From contig NZ_FNHH01000038.1 in assembly GCF_900103545.1 (NCBI RefSeq), positions 1 to 28,432 on the forward strand: a stretch of DNA of 28,432 bases. Direction: 5' to 3'. The position numbers and the translations under genes are program-made. The stretch comes from Daejeonella rubra. Lineage in GTDB: Bacteria; Bacteroidota; Bacteroidia; Sphingobacteriales; Sphingobacteriaceae. Below, one piece after another: positions 21,881 through 28,432 of the stretch (positions within the stretch are counted from its first letter, which is position 1; each line of letters starts with the position of its first letter). The notes beneath the pieces are model-generated. The model made no database searches and was not told where the DNA came from. It saw nothing but the letters and a program-made list of their open reading frames with translations.

Positions 21881-22040
21881 ACCACCCCCTTTAATTCCCC
21901 CGCCGGCGGTGGACACTGGGAGCATATAAAAAATCGTGCTTAAAATTAAATAATTTACACTTAAGCGAAATTTTCTTATCCGATTTGCTGTCCACCGCTG
22001 GCGGGGGGAGTGTTGGCTTGAGCGATGGAAGGGGGTGGTT
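21881..22040 (+). repeat. Palindromic MITE-like element, dispersed copy C
   Basis: Ends are ACCACCCCCTTT and GGGGGTGGTT, with inner arms CCCCGCCGGCGGTGGACA (one change from copies A and B) and TGTCCACCGCTGGCGGGG. Its reverse complement aligns end to end with the three array copies except for their 20-bp interruption; both share the centre text AATCGGATAA and TTAAGCACGATTTT. Confidence 0.8.
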
Positions 22041-22212
22041 TTTAACCTTAAATTTTTCGGTTATCTGTTATTCTCTTGTCAGAAAATTTCAATTTAGCAA
22101 TCATCATTCTGACTCCTTTTAGTTGGTTGGTTAGGATTTAGGTTGCCAGTATTATAATTCCACAAAAGGTCGTCATTACGATGCCTTTACACAATACTCA
22201 ATTCTTCTTTAT

Positions 22213-22220
22213 TATCTTTG
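22213..22220 (+). promoter_or_regulatory. Probable -7 box for uvrB
   Basis: TATCTTTG fits TAnnTTTG exactly and lies only 9 bp before the uvrB ATG, so the transcript would have a very short leader or be nearly leaderless. No -33 TTG is clear. No LexA-like operator was recognised. Confidence 0.5.
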
Positions 22221-22229
22221 TAATATCCC

Positions 22230-24260
22230 ATGGAATTTAAACTAACATCCGAATATAAACCAACCGGCGATCAGCCTGAAGCAATCAGACAACTGGTAGA
22301 AGGAATAAATAATGGAGATCATTATCAGACCTTACTGGGAGTTACAGGCTCTGGCAAGACCTTTACAATTGCCAATGTAGTACAGGAAACACAAAAACCA
22401 ATGCTTGTCCTTAGTCATAACAAGACATTGGCTGCTCAGCTTTATGGTGAATTCAAGCAATTCTTTCCTGATAACGCTGTTAATTACTTTGTATCCTATT
22501 ACGATTACTATCAGCCGGAAGCCTATTTAGCTTCATCAAATACCTATATAGAAAAAGATCTTCAGATCAATGAGGAGATAGAGAAACTCAGACTTCGAAC
22601 AACCTCCGCACTTATGTCGGGACGAAGGGATGTAATTGTGGTTTCGTCCATTTCCTGCATTTATGGTATGGGAAATCCTGAAGATTTTTCAAACTCAGTA
22701 TTTCGTTTCGCGGTTGGGACGAAGGTAAGCCGTAATGCATTTTTACATCGCCTGGTTGAAATATTGTACTCCCGTACCACGACCGATTTTCGCCGTGGAA
22801 CCTTCCGTGTTAAAGGGGATACGGTAGATATTTATCCGGCCTACATGGATTTTGCATATCGTGTTTCATTTTTCGGGGATGATATTGAGGAACTCAGCAC
22901 CATCGACCCTGCTTCAGGCAAGACCATAGAAAAAATGTCGCATATGGCCATTTTTCCGGCCAATTTATTCGTCACTCCCAAAGAGCGCTTTACCGAATCC
23001 ATCTGGTCTATTCAGGAGGAACTTGAAAGCCGAAAGCAGCAGTTTATTAGTGAAAAGCGATTCCTGGAGGCCAAACGCCTGGAAGAACGGGTAAACTATG
23101 ATCTTGAAATGATCAGAGAGCTAGGATACTGCAGCGGAATTGAAAATTACTCCCGTTTTTTCGATGGAAGAACCCCGGGTATGCGTCCGTTCTGCCTGCT
23201 GGATTACTTTCCGAAGGATTATCTGATGGTGATCGATGAAAGCCATGTAACGGTGCCCCAGATACGTGCAATGTACGGTGGTGACAGGTCCAGAAAACTA
23301 TCTTTGGTTGAATATGGTTTCCGCTTACCGGCTGCACTAGATAACCGGCCATTAAATTTCAATGAGTTCGAGACTCTTGCACCTCAGACGATTTATGTAA
23401 GCGCTACTCCGGGCGATTATGAAATGGAACAAACAGAAGGTATTTTTGTGGAACAGGTAATCCGTCCGACAGGGCTATTAGATCCTATAATAGAGATCAG
23501 GCCTGTGGGCAATCAGGTGGATGACCTGCTGGACGAAATTGATAAAACGGTTAAAATGGGCGACCGTATTCTGGTTACAACATTAACCAAACGAATGTCT
23601 GAGGAACTGACCAAATACATGGACCGCCTTGGAATCAAAGTTCGATATATCCACTCTGAGGTGAAAACACTGGAAAGGGTAGAGATACTCCGGGACCTGA
23701 GGCTAGGTGTTTTCGATGTTTTGATCGGAATAAACCTGCTTCGTGAAGGACTGGATCTGCCAGAGGTTTCATTGGTGGCCATCCTGGATGCCGACAAAGA
23801 AGGATTTCTTCGCTCAGAGCGTTCTTTGATACAAACCATCGGCAGAGCGGCCAGAAATGATCGCGGACGAGTAATTATGTATGCCGATAAGATCACTGCC
23901 AGTATGCGCGTTACGATTGACGAAACTAACCGGAGAAGAGAGAAACAGATCGCATATAACACGAAACATGGAATTACGCCACGAACTATCGGAAAATCGC
24001 GTGAAGCCATCATCGAGCAAACTTCGGTAATGGATTTCAAGGGTGGTGTTCAAAAAGCATACATTGAAAAGGAAATGACCGACAATCTTGCAGCAGATCC
24101 GATCGTTCAATACATGACCAAGCCAGAACTCCAAAAATCAATTGAAAAAACTAAAAAGGATATGGTTTTGGCTGCAAAAGAGATGGACTTCCTCATGGCA
24201 GCAAAATTGAGAGATGAAATGTATGCACTGGAGAGAATCATGGAGGAAAGATTTTCCTGA
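22230..24260 (+). CDS. uvrB: Excinuclease ABC subunit B
   Basis: The 676-residue protein is UvrB, the damage-verifying helicase-like subunit that works with UvrA and UvrC in nucleotide excision repair in the cytoplasm. Walker A is GVTGSGKT (37-44), followed by the beta-hairpin region YYDYYQPEAYLASSNTYIEKD-like (about 91-111), the DESH box (Walker B), YVSATPGDYE, the helicase motifs TLTKRMSEELT, INLLREGLDLPEVSLV and QTIGRAARN, and a C-terminal UVR domain (about 635-670) ending in AAKLRDEMYALERIM that binds UvrC. Length is normal. It is driven by a box 9 bp before the ATG. The gene is complete and apparently monocistronic. Confidence 0.98.
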   Translation: MEFKLTSEYKPTGDQPEAIRQLVEGINNGDHYQTLLGVTGSGKTFTIANVVQETQKPMLVLSHNKTLAAQLYGEFKQFFPDNAVNYFVSYYDYYQPEAYLASSNTYIEKDLQINEEIEKLRLRTTSALMSGRRDVIVVSSISCIYGMGNPEDFSNSVFRFAVGTKVSRNAFLHRLVEILYSRTTTDFRRGTFRVKGDTVDIYPAYMDFAYRVSFFGDDIEELSTIDPASGKTIEKMSHMAIFPANLFVTPKERFTESIWSIQEELESRKQQFISEKRFLEAKRLEERVNYDLEMIRELGYCSGIENYSRFFDGRTPGMRPFCLLDYFPKDYLMVIDESHVTVPQIRAMYGGDRSRKLSLVEYGFRLPAALDNRPLNFNEFETLAPQTIYVSATPGDYEMEQTEGIFVEQVIRPTGLLDPIIEIRPVGNQVDDLLDEIDKTVKMGDRILVTTLTKRMSEELTKYMDRLGIKVRYIHSEVKTLERVEILRDLRLGVFDVLIGINLLREGLDLPEVSLVAILDADKEGFLRSERSLIQTIGRAARNDRGRVIMYADKITASMRVTIDETNRRREKQIAYNTKHGITPRTIGKSREAIIEQTSVMDFKGGVQKAYIEKEMTDNLAADPIVQYMTKPELQKSIEKTKKDMVLAAKEMDFLMAAKLRDEMYALERIMEERFS

Positions 24261-24759
24261 TTTGAATGAACTGCATCTGTGTTTTGATTTTTCCGGCACT
24301 GGGGATTGAATCGTTCTTAGGAACCGTTTATCTGATCTGAATGGTAGTTGGGACAGTACGATGGGTAACAACCATTCATAAATTACCGGTTTTGCCTTTT
24401 GCAGAGATCGGCATTCTGGGATTTGGCAGTAAAGGCGCGCTTTATCCCTGCATTAACAATCATAAATCACTGCCTTCAAGTAATCCGGAGAAGTGTTGCA
24501 GATCTATTCATTTCTTTCACTTCCCTTAACACGGCTTGGATTACACCGATAGGATAAAGTGTGATTTTACAAGAAATACCAGGAAGTCGCGGCTCTTTTG
24601 CTTACTTTTCCAGCTGAAGGGAAAAGTAAGTGCCCTCTCCCGCGGCAAGAGCGGGATGATTTCAATTTTAATTGATCATTTACAATTTTATCCGGACACT
24701 TGTGATTGAAATCTATTTATCACCTAAATGTCAAATTCAAATACTGAAAACCCAAACAA
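24261..24759. other. 499-bp gene-free region with twin hairpins
   Basis: No convincing gene; a 62-codon frame at 24341-24529 has no family resemblance. Two neighbouring hairpins are present at 24601-24656. No clear uvrB terminator and no clear ywbE promoter were recognised. Confidence 0.45.
24601..24656. repeat. Twin hairpin structure
   Basis: CTTACTTTTCC (24601-24611) pairs exactly with GGAAAAGTAAG (24620-24630) across an 8-nt loop. Next, TCCCGC (24638-24643) pairs with GCGGGA (24651-24656). No T-run follows directly. It resembles in style the hairpin at 6349-6371. Confidence 0.5.
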
Positions 24760-24954
24760 ATGAACGGTCAAAACAGAAAAGATATCTACCCCGGACTTGA
24801 AGTAGACATCATACTTAAAAAAGACCAGCGCAGTGGAGTACGGACAAGGGGGATTGTTCAGGCACTACTCACCAGTGCAGCTTTTCATTCCAGGGGTATC
24901 AAAGTCAGGCTTGAAGACGGACAGGTAGGCAGGGTGGTGGAAATATTCAATTGA
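24760..24954 (+). CDS. YwbE family protein (DUF2196)
   Basis: The 64-residue protein matches the small YwbE family: DIYPGLEVDIILKKDQRSGV (8-27), RGIVQALLTSAAFHSRGIKV (30-49), and a C-terminal RLEDGQVGRVVEIF. The fold is probably a small beta-barrel; the function is unknown. There is no signal peptide. The ATG follows an A-rich leader (ACCCAAACAA), usual for the phylum. It lies alone after the uvrB region and 160 bp before the DUF4834 gene. The gene is complete. Confidence 0.88.
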   Translation: MNGQNRKDIYPGLEVDIILKKDQRSGVRTRGIVQALLTSAAFHSRGIKVRLEDGQVGRVVEIFN

Positions 24955-25087
24955 TTTTCTAATCCTTTTAGACCACTGAATTTCATGCTCTGCGGTATAT
25001 GTCTCAATACTATGTACTAACTACTCAAAACAGTAATTCCAATGTAACATTTACTTCTATTTGAAACATTTTAAAAAAATTAACGTC

Positions 25088-25095
25088 TATATTTG
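25088..25095 (+). promoter_or_regulatory. Possible -7 box for the DUF4834 gene
   Basis: TATATTTG fits TAnnTTTG, 20 bp before the ATG at 25115. The nearest upstream TTG (25061-25063) is 24 bp away, longer than usual, so the match is only partial. Confidence 0.45.
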
Positions 25096-25114
25096 AGTAT
25101 TATAATCTATTGCC

Positions 25115-25369
25115 ATGCCATTATTAAAATTTTTATTCATTACCATCTGTATTTTATGGTTGATCAAAATGATCGGCCGTTTGCTTTTGCCTGTCTTATT
25201 CCAAAAAATGATGACAAAAGCACAAAATCAGGCCAATCAGAGATATCAGCAACAACAGCAACCTGCACCGGATGGCCGCATTCGTGTAGACTATATGCCT
25301 CCTAAAGACAAACATCCTGGTGATGATGCTGGTGATTTTGTTGAATATGAAGAAATAAAAACTCCCTGA
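25115..25369 (+). CDS. DUF4834 family small membrane protein
   Basis: The 84-residue protein fits DUF4834 of Bacteroidota. A single hydrophobic N-terminal segment (about 4-28, LLKFLFITICILWLIKMIG) anchors it, followed by a Gln-rich linker (NQRYQQQQQPAPDG, about 41-54) and a short conserved tail, GRIRVDYMPP (54-63) and DFVEYEEIK (73-81). The tail resembles the family motif with paired acidic residues. Function is unknown. The protein is probably inner-membrane with its tail in the cytoplasm, though topology is inference. It precedes the yfhO gene by about 170 bp, which has its own promoter. Confidence 0.82.
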   Translation: MPLLKFLFITICILWLIKMIGRLLLPVLFQKMMTKAQNQANQRYQQQQQPAPDGRIRVDYMPPKDKHPGDDAGDFVEYEEIKTP

Positions 25370-25490
25370 TTTCAGGCTTATCTCCCTTTTTTAAAAAATC
25401 TCAATAGCTATATCAGGGCCATTATGAGCCCTAATTGATATAAATTGTGCATTTCTTAAGATTTATTTTCATAAAGCGCAATTACACGCA

Positions 25491-25519
25491 TTGCAGGTTT
25501 AAGCTTTTTTCTATTTTTG
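25491..25519 (+). promoter_or_regulatory. Promoter of the yfhO gene
   Basis: TTG (25491-25493), an 18-bp spacer and TATTTTTG (25512-25519) match both parts of the Bacteroidota -33/-7 pattern. Transcription should start near 25526, about 16 nt before the ATG. It is the best promoter in the window. Confidence 0.65.
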
Positions 25520-25541
25520 GCATTCAACTAATTTAAGCAGA

Positions 25542-28022
25542 ATGAATAACTGGTTTAAACGCAATGGTATACATCTGGCCATTATAGGAATATTTATCGC
25601 CTTATGTTTTGTGTATTTCAGTCCGGCATTGCAGGGCAAAGCCTTGTATCAGAGCGATGTTCTAATGGCTCAGGGAATGCAAAAGGAGATCATGGATTTC
25701 AAAGCAAAAGACGGAAAGGGTCCACTGTGGACAAATTCCATGTTTGGCGGGATGCCGGCTTTCCAAATCTGGGTTCAGTATCCAAATAACGTAACAACCT
25801 ATGTTATTTCCTTCTTTAAAACTGTATTCCCAAATCCGATAGATACAGTTCTGCTTTATCTTTTAGGTGCTTATCTTTTATTCTGTGTTTTAAGAATGAA
25901 CCCCTGGCTGGCGGCTGCAGGTGCAATTGCATTCGCTTTCTCATCCTATAACTTTCAGATCATTGATGCCGGACATAGCAATAAAGCGATGGCTATTGCA
26001 TTCTTCCCTCCGATCCTGGCAGGAATCATTCTGACGTTCAGAAGGCAATACCTTTTAGGTGCAGTTTTAACTGCCTTATTTCTCGCTATTGAGATCAGAA
26101 CGAATCATATACAGATGACTTATTATCTGTTCATTGCCCTGCTTATCTATGTTGGAATTGAACTTTACCATGCCCTAAAAAGCAAAACAAGCAAAGATTT
26201 CATCAAATCATTCAGCTATCTGGCAGCTGCCTCAGTTCTTGCTGTTGCAGTGAATGCGGGTATGCTCTGGACTACCTATGAATATAGTACAGAAACCATC
26301 CGTGGAAAATCAAATTTAACTACCGACAAGTCTGAACCTAATAACGGCCTTGACAGAGATTATGCATACCAGTGGAGCCAGGGTGTTGGTGAAAGCCTTA
26401 CCTTCTTGGTTCCAAATGTTTATGGTGGCGCTTCGGGCCCTAATCTGGACGAAAAATCGGAAGTAGCTAAAACACTTGCTGCAAAAGGAATTCCTGCTGA
26501 ACAACTATTACCTGCCATGCAGCAATTGGCACAGGTAGGATTAACTACTTATTGGGGTGATAAACAATTCACCTCCGGTCCATGGTATTTCGGAGCAATA
26601 ATTTGCTTCCTATTCATCCTGGGACTATTCATAGTAAAAAACAGAATTAAATGGTGGATACTGAGTGCGAGTATTTTATGTCTTTTACTCTCTTTTGGAA
26701 GGCATTTACCATTCCTTTCAGATCTGTTCTTCAACTATTTCCCGCTTTACAATAAATTCAGAGCGGTTGAATCTATACTGGTCATAGTAGGATTTTTAAT
26801 GCCTGTATTAGCGATTCTTGCAGTGAAAGAAGTAGCCTTCCATACTGAAGAACCTAAAAAACTTCAAAAAAATCTATTGTATAGTTTATATATAACAGGC
26901 GGACTTTTAATTATTCTGATTGCATTGCCAACTGCATTTTTGAGTTTTAAAACACAGAACCACGGACAATTTATAGAGCAATTAACTCAGATCACCAACG
27001 GTGATAAAGGTTTCGCTGATTCAATTGCTGAGGCTTTAGTTAAGGACAGGATCAGCCTGGCAAGAATGGATGCATTACGCTCTTTGCTATTCGTTTTGAT
27101 CGGTGCAGGATTAGTTTGGGCGCTGATCAGGAAAAAAATGAACCCACAATTTGTCTTCATTGCATTGGCAGTTGTAGTTCTTGTGGATCTCTGGAGCATT
27201 GACAGACGCTACCTGAATAATGAAAAATTTGTTGATAAAAACGTTCTGGCGCAACAATTCAAACCAAGAGATGTGGATCAGCTGATCATGCGTGATCAAT
27301 CCTACTACAGGGTTTTGGATCTTAGTCAGGGTAATCCTTTTTCAAATTCCGTACCTTCTTACTTTCATAAAAGTCTTGGAGGCTATCATGCAGCCAAACT
27401 TAAACGCTACCAGGAAGTATTGGACAAGCAGTTCAACGGAGCGATCAATGAAGATGTGCTTGACATGCTAAATACCAAGTATTTGATTACTGCCGATCAG
27501 AATGGGCAAAAAGAAACCATGAAGAATCGCTCTACAGCAGCGGGACATGCCTGGTTTGTTCAAAAGGTAGAGTATGTGAAAAATGCTGATGAAGAAATGA
27601 TGGCGATCAGCAGCTTCGATCCGAAAAACGTAATGGTTGTTGATGAGAAATTTAAGTCGCTGATCGATGTAAGTAAAGTTGGTTATGATGGAAATGGCTT
27701 TATCAGACTTATCACCTACCATCCTGACCACCTGACATATGAGTATTCATCAGGACGCGATGCCTTAGCTGTATTCTCTGAAATGTGGTATGAAAAAGGC
27801 TGGAATGCATACGTTGATGGCGAGAAAATACCTTATTTCAGAGCAGATTATATTTTACGTGCCGCACAATTACCAGGAGGAAATCATAAGCTGGAATTCA
27901 AATTTGAACCTACTTCATACTATACCGGTGAAACGATTTCACTTATAGCATCTATACTTTTATTGCTTTCATTAGGATATGCAATCTGGATGGAAGTTAA
28001 AAGGAAAGAGATACAAGCCTAA
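25542..28022 (+). CDS. YfhO family membrane protein
   Basis: The 826-residue protein is a large integral membrane protein with about a dozen hydrophobic segments, most in the first 480 residues, a further pair near 510-550, and a last one near 798-818. Between the last two lies an extracytoplasmic region of about 250 residues (DQLIMRDQSYYRVLDLS, then SFHKS-like SYFHKSLGGYHAAKLKRYQ, and FSEMWYEKGWNAYVDG). This is the arrangement of the YfhO family, proposed membrane glycosyltransferases of the GT-C type; YfhO of Bacillus glycosylates lipoteichoic acid, while the role in Bacteroidota is not established. The N-terminal KALYQSDVLMAQGMQKE and GHSNKAMAI segments are typical. The gene is complete, with its own promoter and a terminator. 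Confidence 0.9.
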   Translation: MNNWFKRNGIHLAIIGIFIALCFVYFSPALQGKALYQSDVLMAQGMQKEIMDFKAKDGKGPLWTNSMFGGMPAFQIWVQYPNNVTTYVISFFKTVFPNPIDTVLLYLLGAYLLFCVLRMNPWLAAAGAIAFAFSSYNFQIIDAGHSNKAMAIAFFPPILAGIILTFRRQYLLGAVLTALFLAIEIRTNHIQMTYYLFIALLIYVGIELYHALKSKTSKDFIKSFSYLAAASVLAVAVNAGMLWTTYEYSTETIRGKSNLTTDKSEPNNGLDRDYAYQWSQGVGESLTFLVPNVYGGASGPNLDEKSEVAKTLAAKGIPAEQLLPAMQQLAQVGLTTYWGDKQFTSGPWYFGAIICFLFILGLFIVKNRIKWWILSASILCLLLSFGRHLPFLSDLFFNYFPLYNKFRAVESILVIVGFLMPVLAILAVKEVAFHTEEPKKLQKNLLYSLYITGGLLIILIALPTAFLSFKTQNHGQFIEQLTQITNGDKGFADSIAEALVKDRISLARMDALRSLLFVLIGAGLVWALIRKKMNPQFVFIALAVVVLVDLWSIDRRYLNNEKFVDKNVLAQQFKPRDVDQLIMRDQSYYRVLDLSQGNPFSNSVPSYFHKSLGGYHAAKLKRYQEVLDKQFNGAINEDVLDMLNTKYLITADQNGQKETMKNRSTAAGHAWFVQKVEYVKNADEEMMAISSFDPKNVMVVDEKFKSLIDVSKVGYDGNGFIRLITYHPDHLTYEYSSGRDALAVFSEMWYEKGWNAYVDGEKIPYFRADYILRAAQLPGGNHKLEFKFEPTSYYTGETISLIASILLLLSLGYAIWMEVKRKEIQA

Positions 28023-28034
28023 TTAAATATTAAG

Positions 28035-28080
28035 ACCTCATTGGATGAATTTAATTCATTTAATGGGGTTTTTTATTTTT
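28035..28080 (+). terminator. Rho-independent terminator of yfhO
   Basis: ACCTCATT pairs with AATGGGGT (one G-U), followed by two G-U pairs and ATGAA/TTCAT around a TTTAA loop: about 15 pairs in all. TTTTTATTTTT follows. It begins 12 bp past the stop codon. Confidence 0.85.
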
Positions 28081-28388
28081 ATGGAGGTATTGAAACAAGA
28101 TTAGAAGAGTATTTGGTTTAATAAACGAGTCGAAAGACTTTTTTTTATTGAACATCCGTAGAGAGACAGTATGCCTAACTCGACGTACGAGGAGTGTTCG
28201 AGATAACCGTAGTTAATAGAAGCGCGTCATTCCGAATGAGGAACGAAGAGGAATCTGTTGAGCAAAGGCGGCTTTTTGATCAACAGATCTCTCCACGCTT
28301 CGAAGTGTATGTGAGTAGAAAATGATTTTTCGCGTGTTCGTATTCTAGGTTTAACTTATTTCCAAATTTAATTTAAAAAAGATTTTCT
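28081..28388. other. Intergenic region with two repeat types
   Basis: No gene is seen. It contains the 42-bp hairpin/T-run repeat (28121-28162) and a GTCATTCCGAATGAGGAACG type repeat with GGAATCTGTTGAGCAAAGG and CAACAGATCTCTCCACGCTT (about 28225-28300). Sequence akin to the latter (CAACAGATTTCTC) is also part of the 403-bp array. Confidence 0.5.
28121..28162. repeat. 42-bp hairpin/T-run repeat, copy 2
   Basis: It matches 6734-6775 at 39 of 42 positions. AGTC-GAAA-GACT forms a small GNRA-looped hairpin followed by eight or more T residues, then ATTGAACATCCGTAGA. Confidence 0.65.
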
Positions 28389-28432
28389 TCAGGCTGCTCT
28401 CTTATAGTTTTCCACATACATTTCCCCTCTTT
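28389..28432 (-). CDS. Possible C-terminal end of a leftward gene
   Basis: One minus-strand frame is open from the window edge and reads RGEMYVENYKRAA then stop (28389-28391). It has normal amino-acid composition and would be convergent with yfhO, which fits the terminator between them. Only 13 residues are available, so neither the family nor even the coding status is certain. Confidence 0.25.
   Translation of the reverse strand, partial: RGEMYVENYKRAA

Larger units (their letters stand above)
21662..22229. other. Divergent upp-uvrB region with repeats
   Basis: No gene. A GTCATTTCGATGCC-type repeat with GAGAAATC (21750-21825) is followed by a full palindromic element (21881-22040) and a partial GGTCGTCATTACGATGCC copy (22170-22187). 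The uvrB promoter box lies at 22213-22220. Confidence 0.55.

Noticed and set aside
24341..24529. 62-codon plus-strand frame after uvrB
   Set aside because: No family resemblance, unusual composition and no promoter or ribosome site that favours it.
1..28432. tRNA or rRNA genes
   Set aside because: I looked for T-arm and anticodon-arm patterns and for rRNA-like conserved text and found none; the search was by eye and could miss a diverged tRNA.

Overview
The window looks like a chromosomal segment of a member of the Bacteroidota, most likely family Sphingobacteriaceae (Pedobacter-like). This rests on the protein families present (DUF6266, DUF6427, DUF2480, DUF3108, DUF3109, DUF4834, YfhO, a GH109-type oxidoreductase), on AT-rich DNA, and on several TAnnTTTG promoter boxes typical of the phylum. 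I ran no database search; family names come from recognising the translated sequences.

Layout. Positions 1-9660 are accessory in character: a DUF6266 protein, a GH109-like Tat-exported oxidoreductase, a small GIY-YIG nuclease, a membrane acyltransferase of the HGSNAT/DUF5009 type, a KilA-N protein and a Tat lipoprotein esterase. These genes sit among long non-coding tracts full of repeats. Positions 9660-21660 carry mainly leftward housekeeping and envelope genes: rfbA; DUF3108-DUF3109; DUF2480; a PpiD/SurA-type periplasmic isomerase with a clear terminator; a run of small ORF-coaX-outer-membrane protein-lptC; DUF6427; a HAD nucleotidase overlapping a DinB-like gene; and upp. From 22200 to 28100 the genes run rightward: uvrB, ywbE, a DUF4834 protein and yfhO, the last followed by a good intrinsic terminator.

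Repeats are the most remarkable part. At least four families are visible. (1) A 157-180 bp palindromic MITE-like element has three copies inside a 403-bp-period tandem array, three dispersed copies and one half copy. (2) A short palindromic family (GTCATTCC-AGCGGAGGCTGGAA hairpins plus the palindrome AACCGATAACTATCGGTT) brackets the GIY-YIG gene in inverted orientation and has also entered, in frame, the signal-peptide region of the GH109-like gene. (3) A GTCATTCCGGACTTGATCCGG family forms the last 30 or so codons of the DUF2480 gene. (4) A hairpin/T-run repeat flanks the KilA-N gene and recurs near the right end.

The strongest candidate for an undescribed system is the GIY-YIG cassette (about 4218-4902) as a possible source of the palindromic repeats that are being taken into neighbouring coding sequences. 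Second-tier observations include a 34-codon ORF overlapping the coaX start (TAATG) and the co-directional coaX-OMP-lptC run with the envelope isomerase gene downstream.
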